Assembly (NCBI RefSeq): GCF_025847235.1
Contig: NZ_JAOZEW010000005.1
Coordinates: forward strand, 124,001-188,000
Direction: 5' to 3'
Origin: Flavobacterium shii
GTDB taxonomy: Bacteria > Bacteroidota > Bacteroidia > Flavobacteriales > Flavobacteriaceae
DNA: 64,000 nt
The translations under genes and the position numbers were made by a program. Under the pieces are notes generated by a model. The model saw only the letters and a list, made by a program, of their open reading frames with translations. It did not search any database and was not told where the DNA came from. Shown in pieces: positions 37,967 through 46,774 of the stretch; within the stretch, counting starts at the first letter, position 1, and each line of letters opens with the position of its first letter.

Positions 37967-38995
37967 ATGAAAAGTTATACTTTAAAGGTTCAGGAAATTA
38001 GAAAAGAAACTGATGATACAGTTACTATATGTTTTAAACAACCTGGATTAAAAAAAATAAAATATTTGTCAGGTCAATATCTTACTCTTCAATTTAGAAT
38101 TAACGGTAGAAGGTATATTAGGCCCTATTCATTCTCGTCGACCCCCTTAATTGATTCTACTCTCGATGTGACCGTAAAAAGAGTACCTGGAGGGATTGTG
38201 TCAAATTATATTAATGATACGGTAAAAGTTGATGATGTTATCGAGGTACAAGAGCCATTAGGAGATTTTATTTTTGAATCAGATAATTTAATAAAATCTG
38301 TTGTGTTTTGGGGTGTTGGTAGTGGGATTACGCCTTTGTTTTCAATGATTAAAGAGTTATTGACCACTCAGTCGTTAATTAATATTTATTTGGTTTATGG
38401 TAATAAATCTAATTCGTCTGTAATCTTTAAAAATCAATTAGAGAAATTAAAAAAAATATATTCTGAACGTTTTAAAATTTACAATTTTTACTCTAAAGAA
38501 GAATTTTTTGATGATGATTCACATAATTACCAAGGGAGAATTCATGCTGGTTTTGTTGAAAAATTAATAAATAATATTCAAACCCCTACACAGCATTTTA
38601 TATGTGGACCTATAGGGCTTAAAAATACAGTTAAAGGAACGTTATTGAATTTGGGATGTGCAGAAGGAGCTATATTCTCTGAGGATTTTGAAATAATTAA
38701 AAATCCTGAAGATTTTAAAGATATTAAGGAACAGAATATAATTTTAAATTTTCAAGGTATTGTCAATGAAGTTAAAATTAAAAAAGGGCAAAGTGTTTTA
38801 GAAGAAGCTTTAGAATCTGGATTAGAATTACCTTATTCATGTCAAACAGGCAATTGTAGCACTTGTAAAGCAAGACTTAAATCGGGTAAGTTGAAAATGA
38901 TAGGTTTAAGTAAGCCAAGAAATGATTTAAATGAAAATGAATTTTTGCTTTGTTGTAGTTACCCTTTAACAAACGATGTTTGCATCGAAATTTAA
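37967..38995 (+). CDS. NAD(P)H:[2Fe-2S] reductase, probable E3 for 3,6-dideoxyhexose synthesis
   Basis: A 342-residue flavoprotein. An N-terminal FAD domain (RYIRPYSFSSTP, about 50-61; the RxYS motif) is followed by an NAD(P) domain (VVFWGVGSGITPLFSM, about 109-124) and a C-terminal plant-type ferredoxin domain with cluster ligands in SCQTGNCSTCKA plus a later Cys (LLCCSYP). It is the first gene of the rfbF-rfbG-rfbH module, so it should pass electrons to the RfbH-type E1 dehydrase. The Yersinia E3 (AscD/DdhD) has the ferredoxin domain at the N terminus, so the domain order here is reversed. Confidence 0.85.
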   Translation: MKSYTLKVQEIRKETDDTVTICFKQPGLKKIKYLSGQYLTLQFRINGRRYIRPYSFSSTPLIDSTLDVTVKRVPGGIVSNYINDTVKVDDVIEVQEPLGDFIFESDNLIKSVVFWGVGSGITPLFSMIKELLTTQSLINIYLVYGNKSNSSVIFKNQLEKLKKIYSERFKIYNFYSKEEFFDDDSHNYQGRIHAGFVEKLINNIQTPTQHFICGPIGLKNTVKGTLLNLGCAEGAIFSEDFEIIKNPEDFKDIKEQNIILNFQGIVNEVKIKKGQSVLEEALESGLELPYSCQTGNCSTCKARLKSGKLKMIGLSKPRNDLNENEFLLCCSYPLTNDVCIEI

Positions 38996-39017
38996 CAACC
39001 ATAAAACGTATAGTATA

Positions 39018-39794
39018 ATGAAAGTAGTAATTTTTGCAGGTGGTTTTGGTACGCGCCTTATGGAAGAAACAGAGGCTAGACCCAAACCAATGGTAGAGAT
39101 TGGAGGGAAACCTATTCTTTGGCATATTCTTAAAATGTATGAACAACATGGATATAATGAATTTGTAATCTGTTTGGGGTATAAAGCAACTTTTATTAAA
39201 GAATACTTTTATAATTATTATTTGCATAATTCCGATGTAACTATCGAATTAGCGAATAACAATATTAATGTTCACTACTCAGAAACAGAATCTTTCAAAG
39301 TAACATTAATCGATACGGGATTGAATACGAACACTGCTGGGAGATTAAAGCGCATTCAGAAATATGTTAAAGATGAAACTTTTATGTTGACCTATGGGGA
39401 TGGAGTTGCAGATGTAGATTTATCAGCATTACTTACTTTTCATAAATCACATGGTAGATTGGCGACTTTAACTAGTGTACAAGTTCCTGGGCGTTTTGGA
39501 AATTTAGAAATTAATTCAGAAGGCGAAGTTGATAGTTTTGTAGAGAAGCCTGCTGGTGATGGTATGTGGATAAATGGTGGTTTTTTTGTTTTAGAGCCAG
39601 GAATTTTTAAATATCTTGAAGGAGATGTTGATGATATCCAATGGGAGAAAGAGCCTTTAGGTACTGTTGCAAAAGACCAACAATTAGCAGCTTACAGGCA
39701 TAATGGATTTTGGAAATGTATGGATGCTTTGCGAGATAGAGTTGAATTGGAAGCCATGTGGAATTCAGGAAATGCAAAATGGAAAACATGGTAG
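39018..39794 (+). CDS. rfbF: Glucose-1-phosphate cytidylyltransferase
   Basis: Makes CDP-glucose, the first step to CDP-3,6-dideoxyhexoses. The ATG at 39018 gives MKVVIFAGGFGTRL, the canonical start, and 258 residues; an ATG at 38976 lies inside the preceding reductase gene and adds 14 foreign residues. EARPKPMVEIGGKPILWHI (about 17-35) and DGVADVDLSALL are diagnostic, as is the end WKCMDALRD. The stop lies within the start region of rfbG. Confidence 0.96.
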   Translation: MKVVIFAGGFGTRLMEETEARPKPMVEIGGKPILWHILKMYEQHGYNEFVICLGYKATFIKEYFYNYYLHNSDVTIELANNNINVHYSETESFKVTLIDTGLNTNTAGRLKRIQKYVKDETFMLTYGDGVADVDLSALLTFHKSHGRLATLTSVQVPGRFGNLEINSEGEVDSFVEKPAGDGMWINGGFFVLEPGIFKYLEGDVDDIQWEKEPLGTVAKDQQLAAYRHNGFWKCMDALRDRVELEAMWNSGNAKWKTW

Positions 39795-40879
39795 ATTCAT
39801 TGTTTCAAAAATTAGAGCAGACTTATAGTGGAAAAAAAGTTTTTTTAACAGGTCATACTGGTTTTAAAGGATCTTGGATGCTAAAAACATTATCTCTCCT
39901 AGGAGCAGATATTAAAGGGTATGCATTAGAACCAAACTCAAAAGATGATTTGTTTCATTTAATAAACGGAAACTCGATTTGTGATTCAGTAATAGCTGAT
40001 TTAAGAGATAAAAAACGTTTAGAGAAAGAAATCCTCGATTTTCAACCTGATTTTGTTTTTCATTTAGCTGCGCAACCATTAGTTCGATTATCATATGACA
40101 TTCCAGCGGAGACATTTGAAGTAAATGTTATTGGTACTGCAAATGTTCTTGATGGTGTTCGTTTATTAAAAAATAAATGTGACGTAGTTCTTATCACTAC
40201 AGACAAAGTGTATCATAATAATGAATGGATTTATCCTTATCGAGAAAACGATAGATTAGGTGGTTATGATCCATACAGTGCAAGTAAAGCTTGTGCAGAA
40301 TTGTTAATAGACTCCTATCGAAATTCTTTTTTTAATATTAAAACCTATAGTACTCATAAAAAAGCAATTGCTGTTGCAAGGGCAGGGAATGTTATTGGTG
40401 GAGGAGATTGGTCGAAAGATCGCTTAATTCCTGATATAGCAAAAGCATTTGCAATTGAAAAACCTGTAGTTATACGAAATCCAAATTCAGTAAGACCTTG
40501 GCAACATGTTTTAGAACCAGTTGTTGGTTATTTGTTGTTAGGTCTTAATCTTGAAAAGAGTCCATTGCAATTTAACCAAGCCTATAATTTTGGTCCTCAT
40601 TTATCTGATGCTCTCCCAGTAGAAGATATGATTAAATTAGCTATCGAAAGTTGGGGTATGGGAGAATATAAGGTTGAGAATGATGAAAATCAACCTCATG
40701 AAGCTGGACTTTTAAAATTAGATATTAGTAAAGCGAATATGGAGCTAAAATGGCAACCAAAGATGGATGCTGTAAAGGCAGTAAATATGACTATGGATTG
40801 GTATAAAACTTTTTTTGATGAATCAGAAATAATTTCAGATTTTACTTCCAGACAAATTGATGAATTTTTCAGACTATAA
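39779..40879 (+). CDS. rfbG: CDP-glucose 4,6-dehydratase
   Basis: An SDR enzyme producing CDP-4-keto-6-deoxyglucose. The motif KKVFLTGHTGFKGSWML (about 17-33) contains the variant NAD loop GHTGFKGSW that marks RfbG. The catalytic region is TTDKVYHN and YDPYSASKACAEL. The start is not certain: ATGs at 39758, 39779 and 39788 are in frame. I chose 39779 (MENMVDSLFQKLEQ), which overlaps rfbF by 16 bases; 39788 is nearly as good. The length is about 366 residues, normal for the family. Confidence 0.93.
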   Translation: MENMVDSLFQKLEQTYSGKKVFLTGHTGFKGSWMLKTLSLLGADIKGYALEPNSKDDLFHLINGNSICDSVIADLRDKKRLEKEILDFQPDFVFHLAAQPLVRLSYDIPAETFEVNVIGTANVLDGVRLLKNKCDVVLITTDKVYHNNEWIYPYRENDRLGGYDPYSASKACAELLIDSYRNSFFNIKTYSTHKKAIAVARAGNVIGGGDWSKDRLIPDIAKAFAIEKPVVIRNPNSVRPWQHVLEPVVGYLLLGLNLEKSPLQFNQAYNFGPHLSDALPVEDMIKLAIESWGMGEYKVENDENQPHEAGLLKLDISKANMELKWQPKMDAVKAVNMTMDWYKTFFDESEIISDFTSRQIDEFFRL

Positions 40880-40890
40880 TATATTATTAT

Positions 40891-41928
40891 ATGTTAGATT
40901 ATTTTAATGATGATTTAAATTTAATATTAGAAAACACCAAAGAGGTGTGGAGCGATATTAAAAATAAGACAATATTTCTTACCGGAGGTACTGGTTTTTT
41001 TGGGGTATGGCTATTAATGAGTTTTGTATTTGTAAATAGAAAATTAGATTTAAATTCGAACATTATTATTTTAACTCGTAATAAAAATAAATTTCTGAGT
41101 AAGCACAAGTGGATATTAGAATATCCTGAAATAAGTTTTTTAGAAGGTGATATTAATGATTTCGAATTTATAGATATAAATGTCGATTATATAATTCATG
41201 CAGCAACAGAGGCAAGTGTTAAGTTAAATAGCGAAGAGCCATTAGTAATGTTTGAAACAGTAGTAAATGGAACTAAGAGAGTTTTAGATTTTGCAAAACT
41301 TAAAAAAGTTAAATCCTTTTTGTTGACTAGTAGTGGTGCTGTATATGGGAAGCAACCTTCAGAGATTGAAAATATTTCTGAAGATTATTTAGGAGCTCCT
41401 ATTACTTCAGATCCGGGATCTATGTATGCCGAAGGAAAAAGAATTGCTGAAGTTTTGTGTGCTGCTCATCATAAAATGTATGATTTGCCAGTTAAAATTG
41501 CACGATGTTATGCTTTTATGGGGCCTTTTTTAATGTTAGATTCTCATTTTGCTGCGGGTAATTTTATTAGGAACCTATTAAATAACGAGGATATAATAAT
41601 ACAAGGTGATGGTACTCCTTATCGATCATATATGTATTCTGCTGATTTGGCAGTATGGTTATGGACGATATTGTTTAAAGGGCAAAATAATAGTCCATAT
41701 AATGTTGGTTCAAACCACTCTATTAGTATTGCCCAACTCGCAAATTTAATTTCGAAAGAAAGCGGTAATAAAAAGATAAATGTAATTATTAAGAATCCTT
41801 TATCAACTAAACAGTTTTTAAGATATGTGCCAAATGTTGATAAAGCATTTAATGATTTAAATCTAAAAATATACACTGATATAAATACTAGTATAAAAAA
41901 AACAATTCATTTTAATAGAATATTTTAA
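40891..41928 (+). CDS. SDR enzyme of the CDP-sugar module (first paralogue)
   Basis: A 345-residue extended SDR enzyme. The NAD loop is TGGTGFFGVWLL (about 31-42), and the catalytic set is TSSGAVYGKQP and MYAEGK (Tyr/Lys). A second SDR at 45680 is clearly related, sharing YIIHAA, ISE(D/N)Y, KRIAE(V/T)LC and the GPF/GPY region. By position beside the thiamine enzyme, it may be the YerF-like reductase of the acyl-branched sugar, or a C4/C5-modifying enzyme. Substrate cannot be decided from the sequence. Confidence 0.8.
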   Translation: MLDYFNDDLNLILENTKEVWSDIKNKTIFLTGGTGFFGVWLLMSFVFVNRKLDLNSNIIILTRNKNKFLSKHKWILEYPEISFLEGDINDFEFIDINVDYIIHAATEASVKLNSEEPLVMFETVVNGTKRVLDFAKLKKVKSFLLTSSGAVYGKQPSEIENISEDYLGAPITSDPGSMYAEGKRIAEVLCAAHHKMYDLPVKIARCYAFMGPFLMLDSHFAAGNFIRNLLNNEDIIIQGDGTPYRSYMYSADLAVWLWTILFKGQNNSPYNVGSNHSISIAQLANLISKESGNKKINVIIKNPLSTKQFLRYVPNVDKAFNDLNLKIYTDINTSIKKTIHFNRIF

Positions 41929-41939
41929 ATAAGATAATA

Positions 41940-43775
41940 ATGAATGAAATTATAAAGGTAAGTGATTTAATCGCAGACTTCTTAATAGAGAATGAAATAA
42001 AACATGTTTTTGGAATTATCGGAGCAGGAAATGCTCATATTTTTGATTCAATTCAGCAAAAAGGATATACTGAAATAATTTGTGTTCATCATGAGCAAGC
42101 AGCATGTATGGCTATGCAAACTTATTATAGGACAAACGGGAAAGTCACGGCAGCAATTCTGACTACAGGTGCTGGGTCTACAAATGGTATAACAGGGGTG
42201 GTGAGTGCTTGGGCAGATTCTATACCAGGAATTATAATATCCGGCAATGAGCATTCAAAATTTGTTGAACTGCATAAAGATGTTAGAATGTGGGGTGTAC
42301 AAGGTTACGATTCTCCTGCAATGGTTGAAAAGGTAACAAAATATGCTGCAAAAGTTTCTGAAGCAAATTTAGTGGTTTATGAGTTAGAGAAGGCATATTC
42401 AATTGCAAAGCATGGTCGTCCTGGTCCTTGTTGGATTGATATACCTATGAACTTACAATCGACAAATATTAAAGAGAATGAAATAATTCATTTTCAATTA
42501 TCTGATCTCCCTCAATTAAATTTAGATGCGGATTTAAATTTGTTAGAGAGTATTGATTTGATTACAGACTCCATAAAAAAATCTAAACGGCCTTTATTTT
42601 GGTTTGGTAATGGTATTAGATTGGCAAATGCCGAATCATTATTAGAACCATTGTTAGAAAAATATAATATACCAGCCTTAGTAACTTGGGCGGGTATAGA
42701 TTCAATAGATTCAAATCATCCATTAGTATATGGAAGAGCTGGTACTTATGGACAAAGAAGTGCCAATTTTATTCTTCAAAATTGTGATTTATTAATTTGT
42801 ATCGGAACTAGAATGGCAATTTCGCAGATTGGCTACGATATTAATGAGCTAGCAAGAGAAGCAGATATCGCTGTTGTAGATATTGATAAATTTGAATTAG
42901 ACAAATATAAAGAACGATACAAATATTCTGTAAATGCAGATGCGGGTGTTTTTATTAGTAAATTACTTGAAAAGGAATTAAATCAATCGTTAGATTTTTC
43001 AAATTGGATTCAAAGATGTGATAAATATAGAGAAGATTATCCTTGGTTCAATTCAGAAGATCATCCGGATAAAGATGGATTTATTAATTCCTATCAATTT
43101 ATGGAAAGATTAAATCCTTATCTAAAATGGGATCAGCACATTACAACAGATATGGGTACAGCACTTTTAAGTGGGCATCAAGTACTAAGAATAGGAAAAG
43201 ATCAAAGATTAATGACTTCGACTGGATTAGGAGAAATGGGTTATGGTTTGCCAGCAGCAATTGGAGCATCGGTTGCTAGAGGAAAAGGGGAGGTTTTGTG
43301 TTTAAATTGTGATGGTGGAATGATGATGAATTTGCAGGAATTACAAACTATTGTTCATTATAAATTACCCATAAAACTATTTATTTTTAATAATGATGGT
43401 TATTTAATGATAAAACATACACAAAATGCTCTGTTTAATGGAAGAAGAGCTGGAGTAGATAGTAATTCAGGAGTAAGTTGCCCTAACTTTAGTGCACTCG
43501 CAACAGCTTTTGGAATACCTTCATTTCAAATTAGAACATGGGAAGATTTTGATGTTATTATTCCTCAAGTACAGGAAGTTTCAGGTCCTGTAATTTGTGA
43601 AGTATTTATGCATCCTTATCAATTATTTGTTCCAAAATTAGGTTTAGCCATTCAAAGTGATGGTAGTTTAATATCTCCTCCTTTAGAAGATTTATCTCCA
43701 TTTATTTCTAGAGAAGAATTGAAAAAAAACATGTTAAATGGTTTGCATCCTAAATCATCTAATATTGAAGTTTAA
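41940..43775 (+). CDS. Thiamine-diphosphate enzyme, YerE-like ketosugar acyltransferase
   Basis: A 611-residue protein of the acetolactate synthase superfamily. The PYR domain has the catalytic Glu in HHEQAACMAM (Glu52), the middle domain has FGNGIRL, and the PP domain has the Mg/TPP motif NCDGG ending in IFNNDGY (about 455-485), with Cys in place of the first Gly of GDG. YerE of Yersinia decarboxylates pyruvate and adds the two-carbon unit to the C4 keto group of CDP-3,6-dideoxy-4-ketohexose. The RfbF/G/H context fits that chemistry; the adjacent aldolase and dehydrogenase suggest a longer 2-oxoacid donor. Confidence 0.8.
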   Translation: MNEIIKVSDLIADFLIENEIKHVFGIIGAGNAHIFDSIQQKGYTEIICVHHEQAACMAMQTYYRTNGKVTAAILTTGAGSTNGITGVVSAWADSIPGIIISGNEHSKFVELHKDVRMWGVQGYDSPAMVEKVTKYAAKVSEANLVVYELEKAYSIAKHGRPGPCWIDIPMNLQSTNIKENEIIHFQLSDLPQLNLDADLNLLESIDLITDSIKKSKRPLFWFGNGIRLANAESLLEPLLEKYNIPALVTWAGIDSIDSNHPLVYGRAGTYGQRSANFILQNCDLLICIGTRMAISQIGYDINELAREADIAVVDIDKFELDKYKERYKYSVNADAGVFISKLLEKELNQSLDFSNWIQRCDKYREDYPWFNSEDHPDKDGFINSYQFMERLNPYLKWDQHITTDMGTALLSGHQVLRIGKDQRLMTSTGLGEMGYGLPAAIGASVARGKGEVLCLNCDGGMMMNLQELQTIVHYKLPIKLFIFNNDGYLMIKHTQNALFNGRRAGVDSNSGVSCPNFSALATAFGIPSFQIRTWEDFDVIIPQVQEVSGPVICEVFMHPYQLFVPKLGLAIQSDGSLISPPLEDLSPFISREELKKNMLNGLHPKSSNIEV

Positions 43776-43787
43776 AAAATAGAAAAA

Positions 43788-44663
43788 ATGAAAAAGTTAA
43801 GAGTAGCAATATTAGGGAGTGGAAATATAGGTACTGACTTATTAATAAAAATACAGCGTTCTGAATTTTTAGAGTGTGTTTTATTTATTGGAAGAAATTT
43901 GTCATCACCAGGAATGGCGAAGGCTATTGCTATGGGAGTAAAGGTTTCAGATGAAAGTATAAATGCAATAGTAAAAAATTCAGATTTAGTTGATTTAGTT
44001 TTCGATGCTACATCAGCAAAAGATGCAAAAAATCATTGGGATATCTTAGATAAATTAGGTAAAATTGTTGTAGATATGACTCCAGCTAAACTGGGAATAT
44101 TTTGCATTCCGGCTGTAAATTTAGAAGAAGTTATAGAACATAGAAATATAAATATGATTACTTGCGGGGGTCAGGCATCAATTCCTATTGCATATGTAAT
44201 AGGCAAGACTCAGAAGAATGTAGAATATATTGAAGTAGTTTCTAGTATTGCTTCAAGAAGTGCAGGGCCGGCAACTAGATTAAATTTAGATGAATATGTA
44301 GACACTACTGAAAACGGTATAAAACATTTTTCTAATGTTCCAAGAACAAAAGCAATTTTAAATTTAAATCCAGCTGATCCATGTATCGATATGCAAACAA
44401 CTATATTTGCTCAGGTAGAGAATCCAGATATGGGTTATTTGGAAAAAGAGATTGACATAATGATTAAAAAAATACAGAATTATGTACCTGGATATAGCTT
44501 ATTAGTTCCTCCCGTTTTTGAAAATGGAAGAATAGTAATTATGGTTAAAGCGCAAGGATTGGGAGATTATTTGCCTAAATATGCGGGTAATTTAGATATT
44601 ATCAATTGTGCGGCAATTGCCGTTGCTGAACAATATTCTAAAAATTTTAATAATATCAAATAA
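43788..44663 (+). CDS. Acylating acetaldehyde dehydrogenase (MhpF/BphJ type)
   Basis: Interconverts acetaldehyde and acetyl-CoA with NAD. The 291 residues show the Rossmann loop AILGSGNIGTDL (about 7-18), SPGMAKAIAMGVKVSDE, and the catalytic Cys in MITCGGQASIPI (Cys126), all typical of the short MhpF class. It is 12 bases after the thiamine enzyme and 6 before the aldolase, its usual partner. In catabolic operons the pair finishes aromatic ring breakdown, but no other catabolic gene is present here. Confidence 0.9.
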   Translation: MKKLRVAILGSGNIGTDLLIKIQRSEFLECVLFIGRNLSSPGMAKAIAMGVKVSDESINAIVKNSDLVDLVFDATSAKDAKNHWDILDKLGKIVVDMTPAKLGIFCIPAVNLEEVIEHRNINMITCGGQASIPIAYVIGKTQKNVEYIEVVSSIASRSAGPATRLNLDEYVDTTENGIKHFSNVPRTKAILNLNPADPCIDMQTTIFAQVENPDMGYLEKEIDIMIKKIQNYVPGYSLLVPPVFENGRIVIMVKAQGLGDYLPKYAGNLDIINCAAIAVAEQYSKNFNNIK

Positions 44664-44669
44664 ATTTTC

Positions 44670-45680
44670 ATGATTAAGCAAATATTAATTAGCGATCCTA
44701 CATTACGAGATGGAAATCATGCTTGCGCACATCAACTTAATGCTGAACAAATTGCAATTTATGCTGAAGCTGCTGATAAGGCTGGAGTTCCTATCGTAGA
44801 GGTTGGGCATGGTAATGGACTGGGGGCATCTTCATTGCAAGTAGGGTTGAGTAAAGAAGATGATAAAACTATTTTAGAGACTGCTAGGAAACATCTTAAT
44901 AAAAGTAAATTAGGAATACATGTTATCCCAGGATTTGCTACCATAAAACGTGATTTGGTTAATGCTATAGATATTGGAGTTGATGTTATTAGGGTAGCCT
45001 CTCATTGTACTGAAGCAGATATTACACAACGTCATTTAGGTTATGTAAGAGAAAGAGGTAAGGAAGCATATGGAGTTTTAATGATGAGTCATATGGCTTC
45101 AGCTTCTGTTTTGGTTGAAGAAGCTCAGAAAATGGAGTTATACGGAGCAGAGGGAATCATAATTATGGATTCTGCAGGTGCTTATTTACCTTCAGATGTT
45201 CAAGAAAAAATTTCAGCTTTAGTTAATGGATTAAAAGTTCCAGTAGGCTTCCATGCTCATAATAATCTTGGAATGGCTATTGCAAATTCTATTATGGCTA
45301 TTGAATCAGGTGCAAAAATTCTCGATGGAACCGCGAGAGGATTTGGAGCTGGAGCAGGTAATGCTCAATTAGAAGTTTTAGTTGCTGTTTTAGAAAAAAT
45401 GGGCTATGTAACAGGCATAGATCTCTATAAAATTCTAGACGCCTCTGATATCGCAGAGAAAGAAATCATGAGCATTGTTCCAACTATTAAATCAGATAGC
45501 ATTGTTAGTGGTTTATCTGGGGTTTTTTCAGGTTTTGCAAAACATGTAACAAGAATTTCAAATGAATATGAAGTAGATCCAAGAGATGTCTATCGTGAGT
45601 TAGGTAAAAGGAAAATTGTTGGCGGTCAGGAAGATATGATTATTGAAGTAGTGATGGATTTAATTAGAAATCGAAAATAA
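44670..45680 (+). CDS. 4-Hydroxy-2-oxovalerate aldolase (MhpE/BphI type)
   Basis: A metal-dependent class II aldolase of the DRE-TIM family that reversibly joins pyruvate and acetaldehyde to 4-hydroxy-2-oxopentanoate. The 336 residues have DPTLRDGNHAC (about 9-19, metal and base residues), MSHMASASV, and the metal-binding FHAHNNLGMAIANS (about 194-207). The complete set of motifs argues for an active enzyme. In its family it channels acetaldehyde to or from the dehydrogenase partner encoded just upstream. The stop overlaps the next start by one base (TAATG). Confidence 0.9.
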   Translation: MIKQILISDPTLRDGNHACAHQLNAEQIAIYAEAADKAGVPIVEVGHGNGLGASSLQVGLSKEDDKTILETARKHLNKSKLGIHVIPGFATIKRDLVNAIDIGVDVIRVASHCTEADITQRHLGYVRERGKEAYGVLMMSHMASASVLVEEAQKMELYGAEGIIIMDSAGAYLPSDVQEKISALVNGLKVPVGFHAHNNLGMAIANSIMAIESGAKILDGTARGFGAGAGNAQLEVLVAVLEKMGYVTGIDLYKILDASDIAEKEIMSIVPTIKSDSIVSGLSGVFSGFAKHVTRISNEYEVDPRDVYRELGKRKIVGGQEDMIIEVVMDLIRNRK

Positions 45681-46738
45681 TGAGTTTAGCTAAAAATAAA
45701 ATTGTATTTGAGGATTGTAGAGCTTCATGTGTAGAAATTGAAAGTTTTTCAATTTTAGATAATCAATCAATCCTTATAACTGGTGGGACAGGCTTTATTG
45801 GTAAATGGCTAGCTGAAATGATATCTTTTATAAATTCTGTTAGCGATGTAAATATTAAATTATATTTGTTAGGTAGAGATATTACCAAATTTAAAGAAGA
45901 AGTTCCTCATTTAGCAGAAAAAAACTTTATAAACTTTATAGAGCAAGATATTAGGTATGTACATGATTTACCTAGTGATATAAATTATATTATACATGCA
46001 GCAGGTTCTCCAGATAATAGAGAGCATGTTTCTGATCCGTTAAAAACAATTGAAACATTCTATAAAGGAACTCAATCCTTATTAGACGTAGCGTCAAGAA
46101 TTCAGAATCTAAAAAAAATAATACATTTAAGTTCACACCAAGTTTACGGTAGAAACGAAACTGAGGAACTAATTAGCGAAAATTATTTTGGGTCTTTTGA
46201 AGCACTTAATGTTGCTAATTGTTATGCAGAATCCAAGAGAATAGCGGAAACTTTGTGTTCCTATTATAAAAATAATTTAAGATTACCTATAGTCATTTTA
46301 AGACCGTTTGCTTTTATAGGACCATATCAAGATATAGAAAAGCCTTGGGCAATTAATAGCTTTATTAGGGATGCAATTTTGGGTGGGCCAATTAGAATTT
46401 TAGGTAATGGCTTAACAGAAAGGAGTTATTTATATGCAAGTGATATGGCATATTCTATCTTGAGATCATTAATTGTTGGTAAAGTTGGTGAGATTTATAA
46501 TTTAGGAAGTAATAAACCAATATCTTTAAATGAATTAGCATTCAAAATACAAGGTCAGTCAACTGTTAAAATGGAAATTTTATCCAAATCCTCAAAAGAG
46601 AATTATTTAAGCATTTCTAAACTGGTTCCAGATACTGATAAAATCACTAAAGATTTAAATGTTAGAGAAATATTTACAATTGATGAAGCCATTAATAGAA
46701 CCATTTTGTGGAATCAATTAAATAAAAAAGTTAAATAA
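45680..46738 (+). CDS. SDR enzyme of the CDP-sugar module (second paralogue)
   Basis: A 352-residue extended SDR enzyme related to the one at 40891, with about 20 extra residues at the N terminus before ILITGGTGFIGKWLAEM (about 31-47). The catalytic residues sit in SSHQVYGRNE and NCYAESKRIAE. Its one-base overlap with the aldolase gene argues for coupled expression. A role in reducing or epimerising the branched CDP-sugar is inferred from location only. Confidence 0.8.
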   Translation: MSLAKNKIVFEDCRASCVEIESFSILDNQSILITGGTGFIGKWLAEMISFINSVSDVNIKLYLLGRDITKFKEEVPHLAEKNFINFIEQDIRYVHDLPSDINYIIHAAGSPDNREHVSDPLKTIETFYKGTQSLLDVASRIQNLKKIIHLSSHQVYGRNETEELISENYFGSFEALNVANCYAESKRIAETLCSYYKNNLRLPIVILRPFAFIGPYQDIEKPWAINSFIRDAILGGPIRILGNGLTERSYLYASDMAYSILRSLIVGKVGEIYNLGSNKPISLNELAFKIQGQSTVKMEILSKSSKENYLSISKLVPDTDKITKDLNVREIFTIDEAINRTILWNQLNKKVK

Positions 46739-46774
46739 TAAAATTAAATAAGTAAGATTTAATCAGTCAGTGAT

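Noticed and set aside
43788..45680. Aldehyde dehydrogenase and aldolase as part of an aromatic degradation operon
   Set aside because: No dioxygenase, hydrolase or hydratase of a meta-cleavage pathway is nearby; both genes are embedded in sugar biosynthesis genes with overlapping or minimal spacing.
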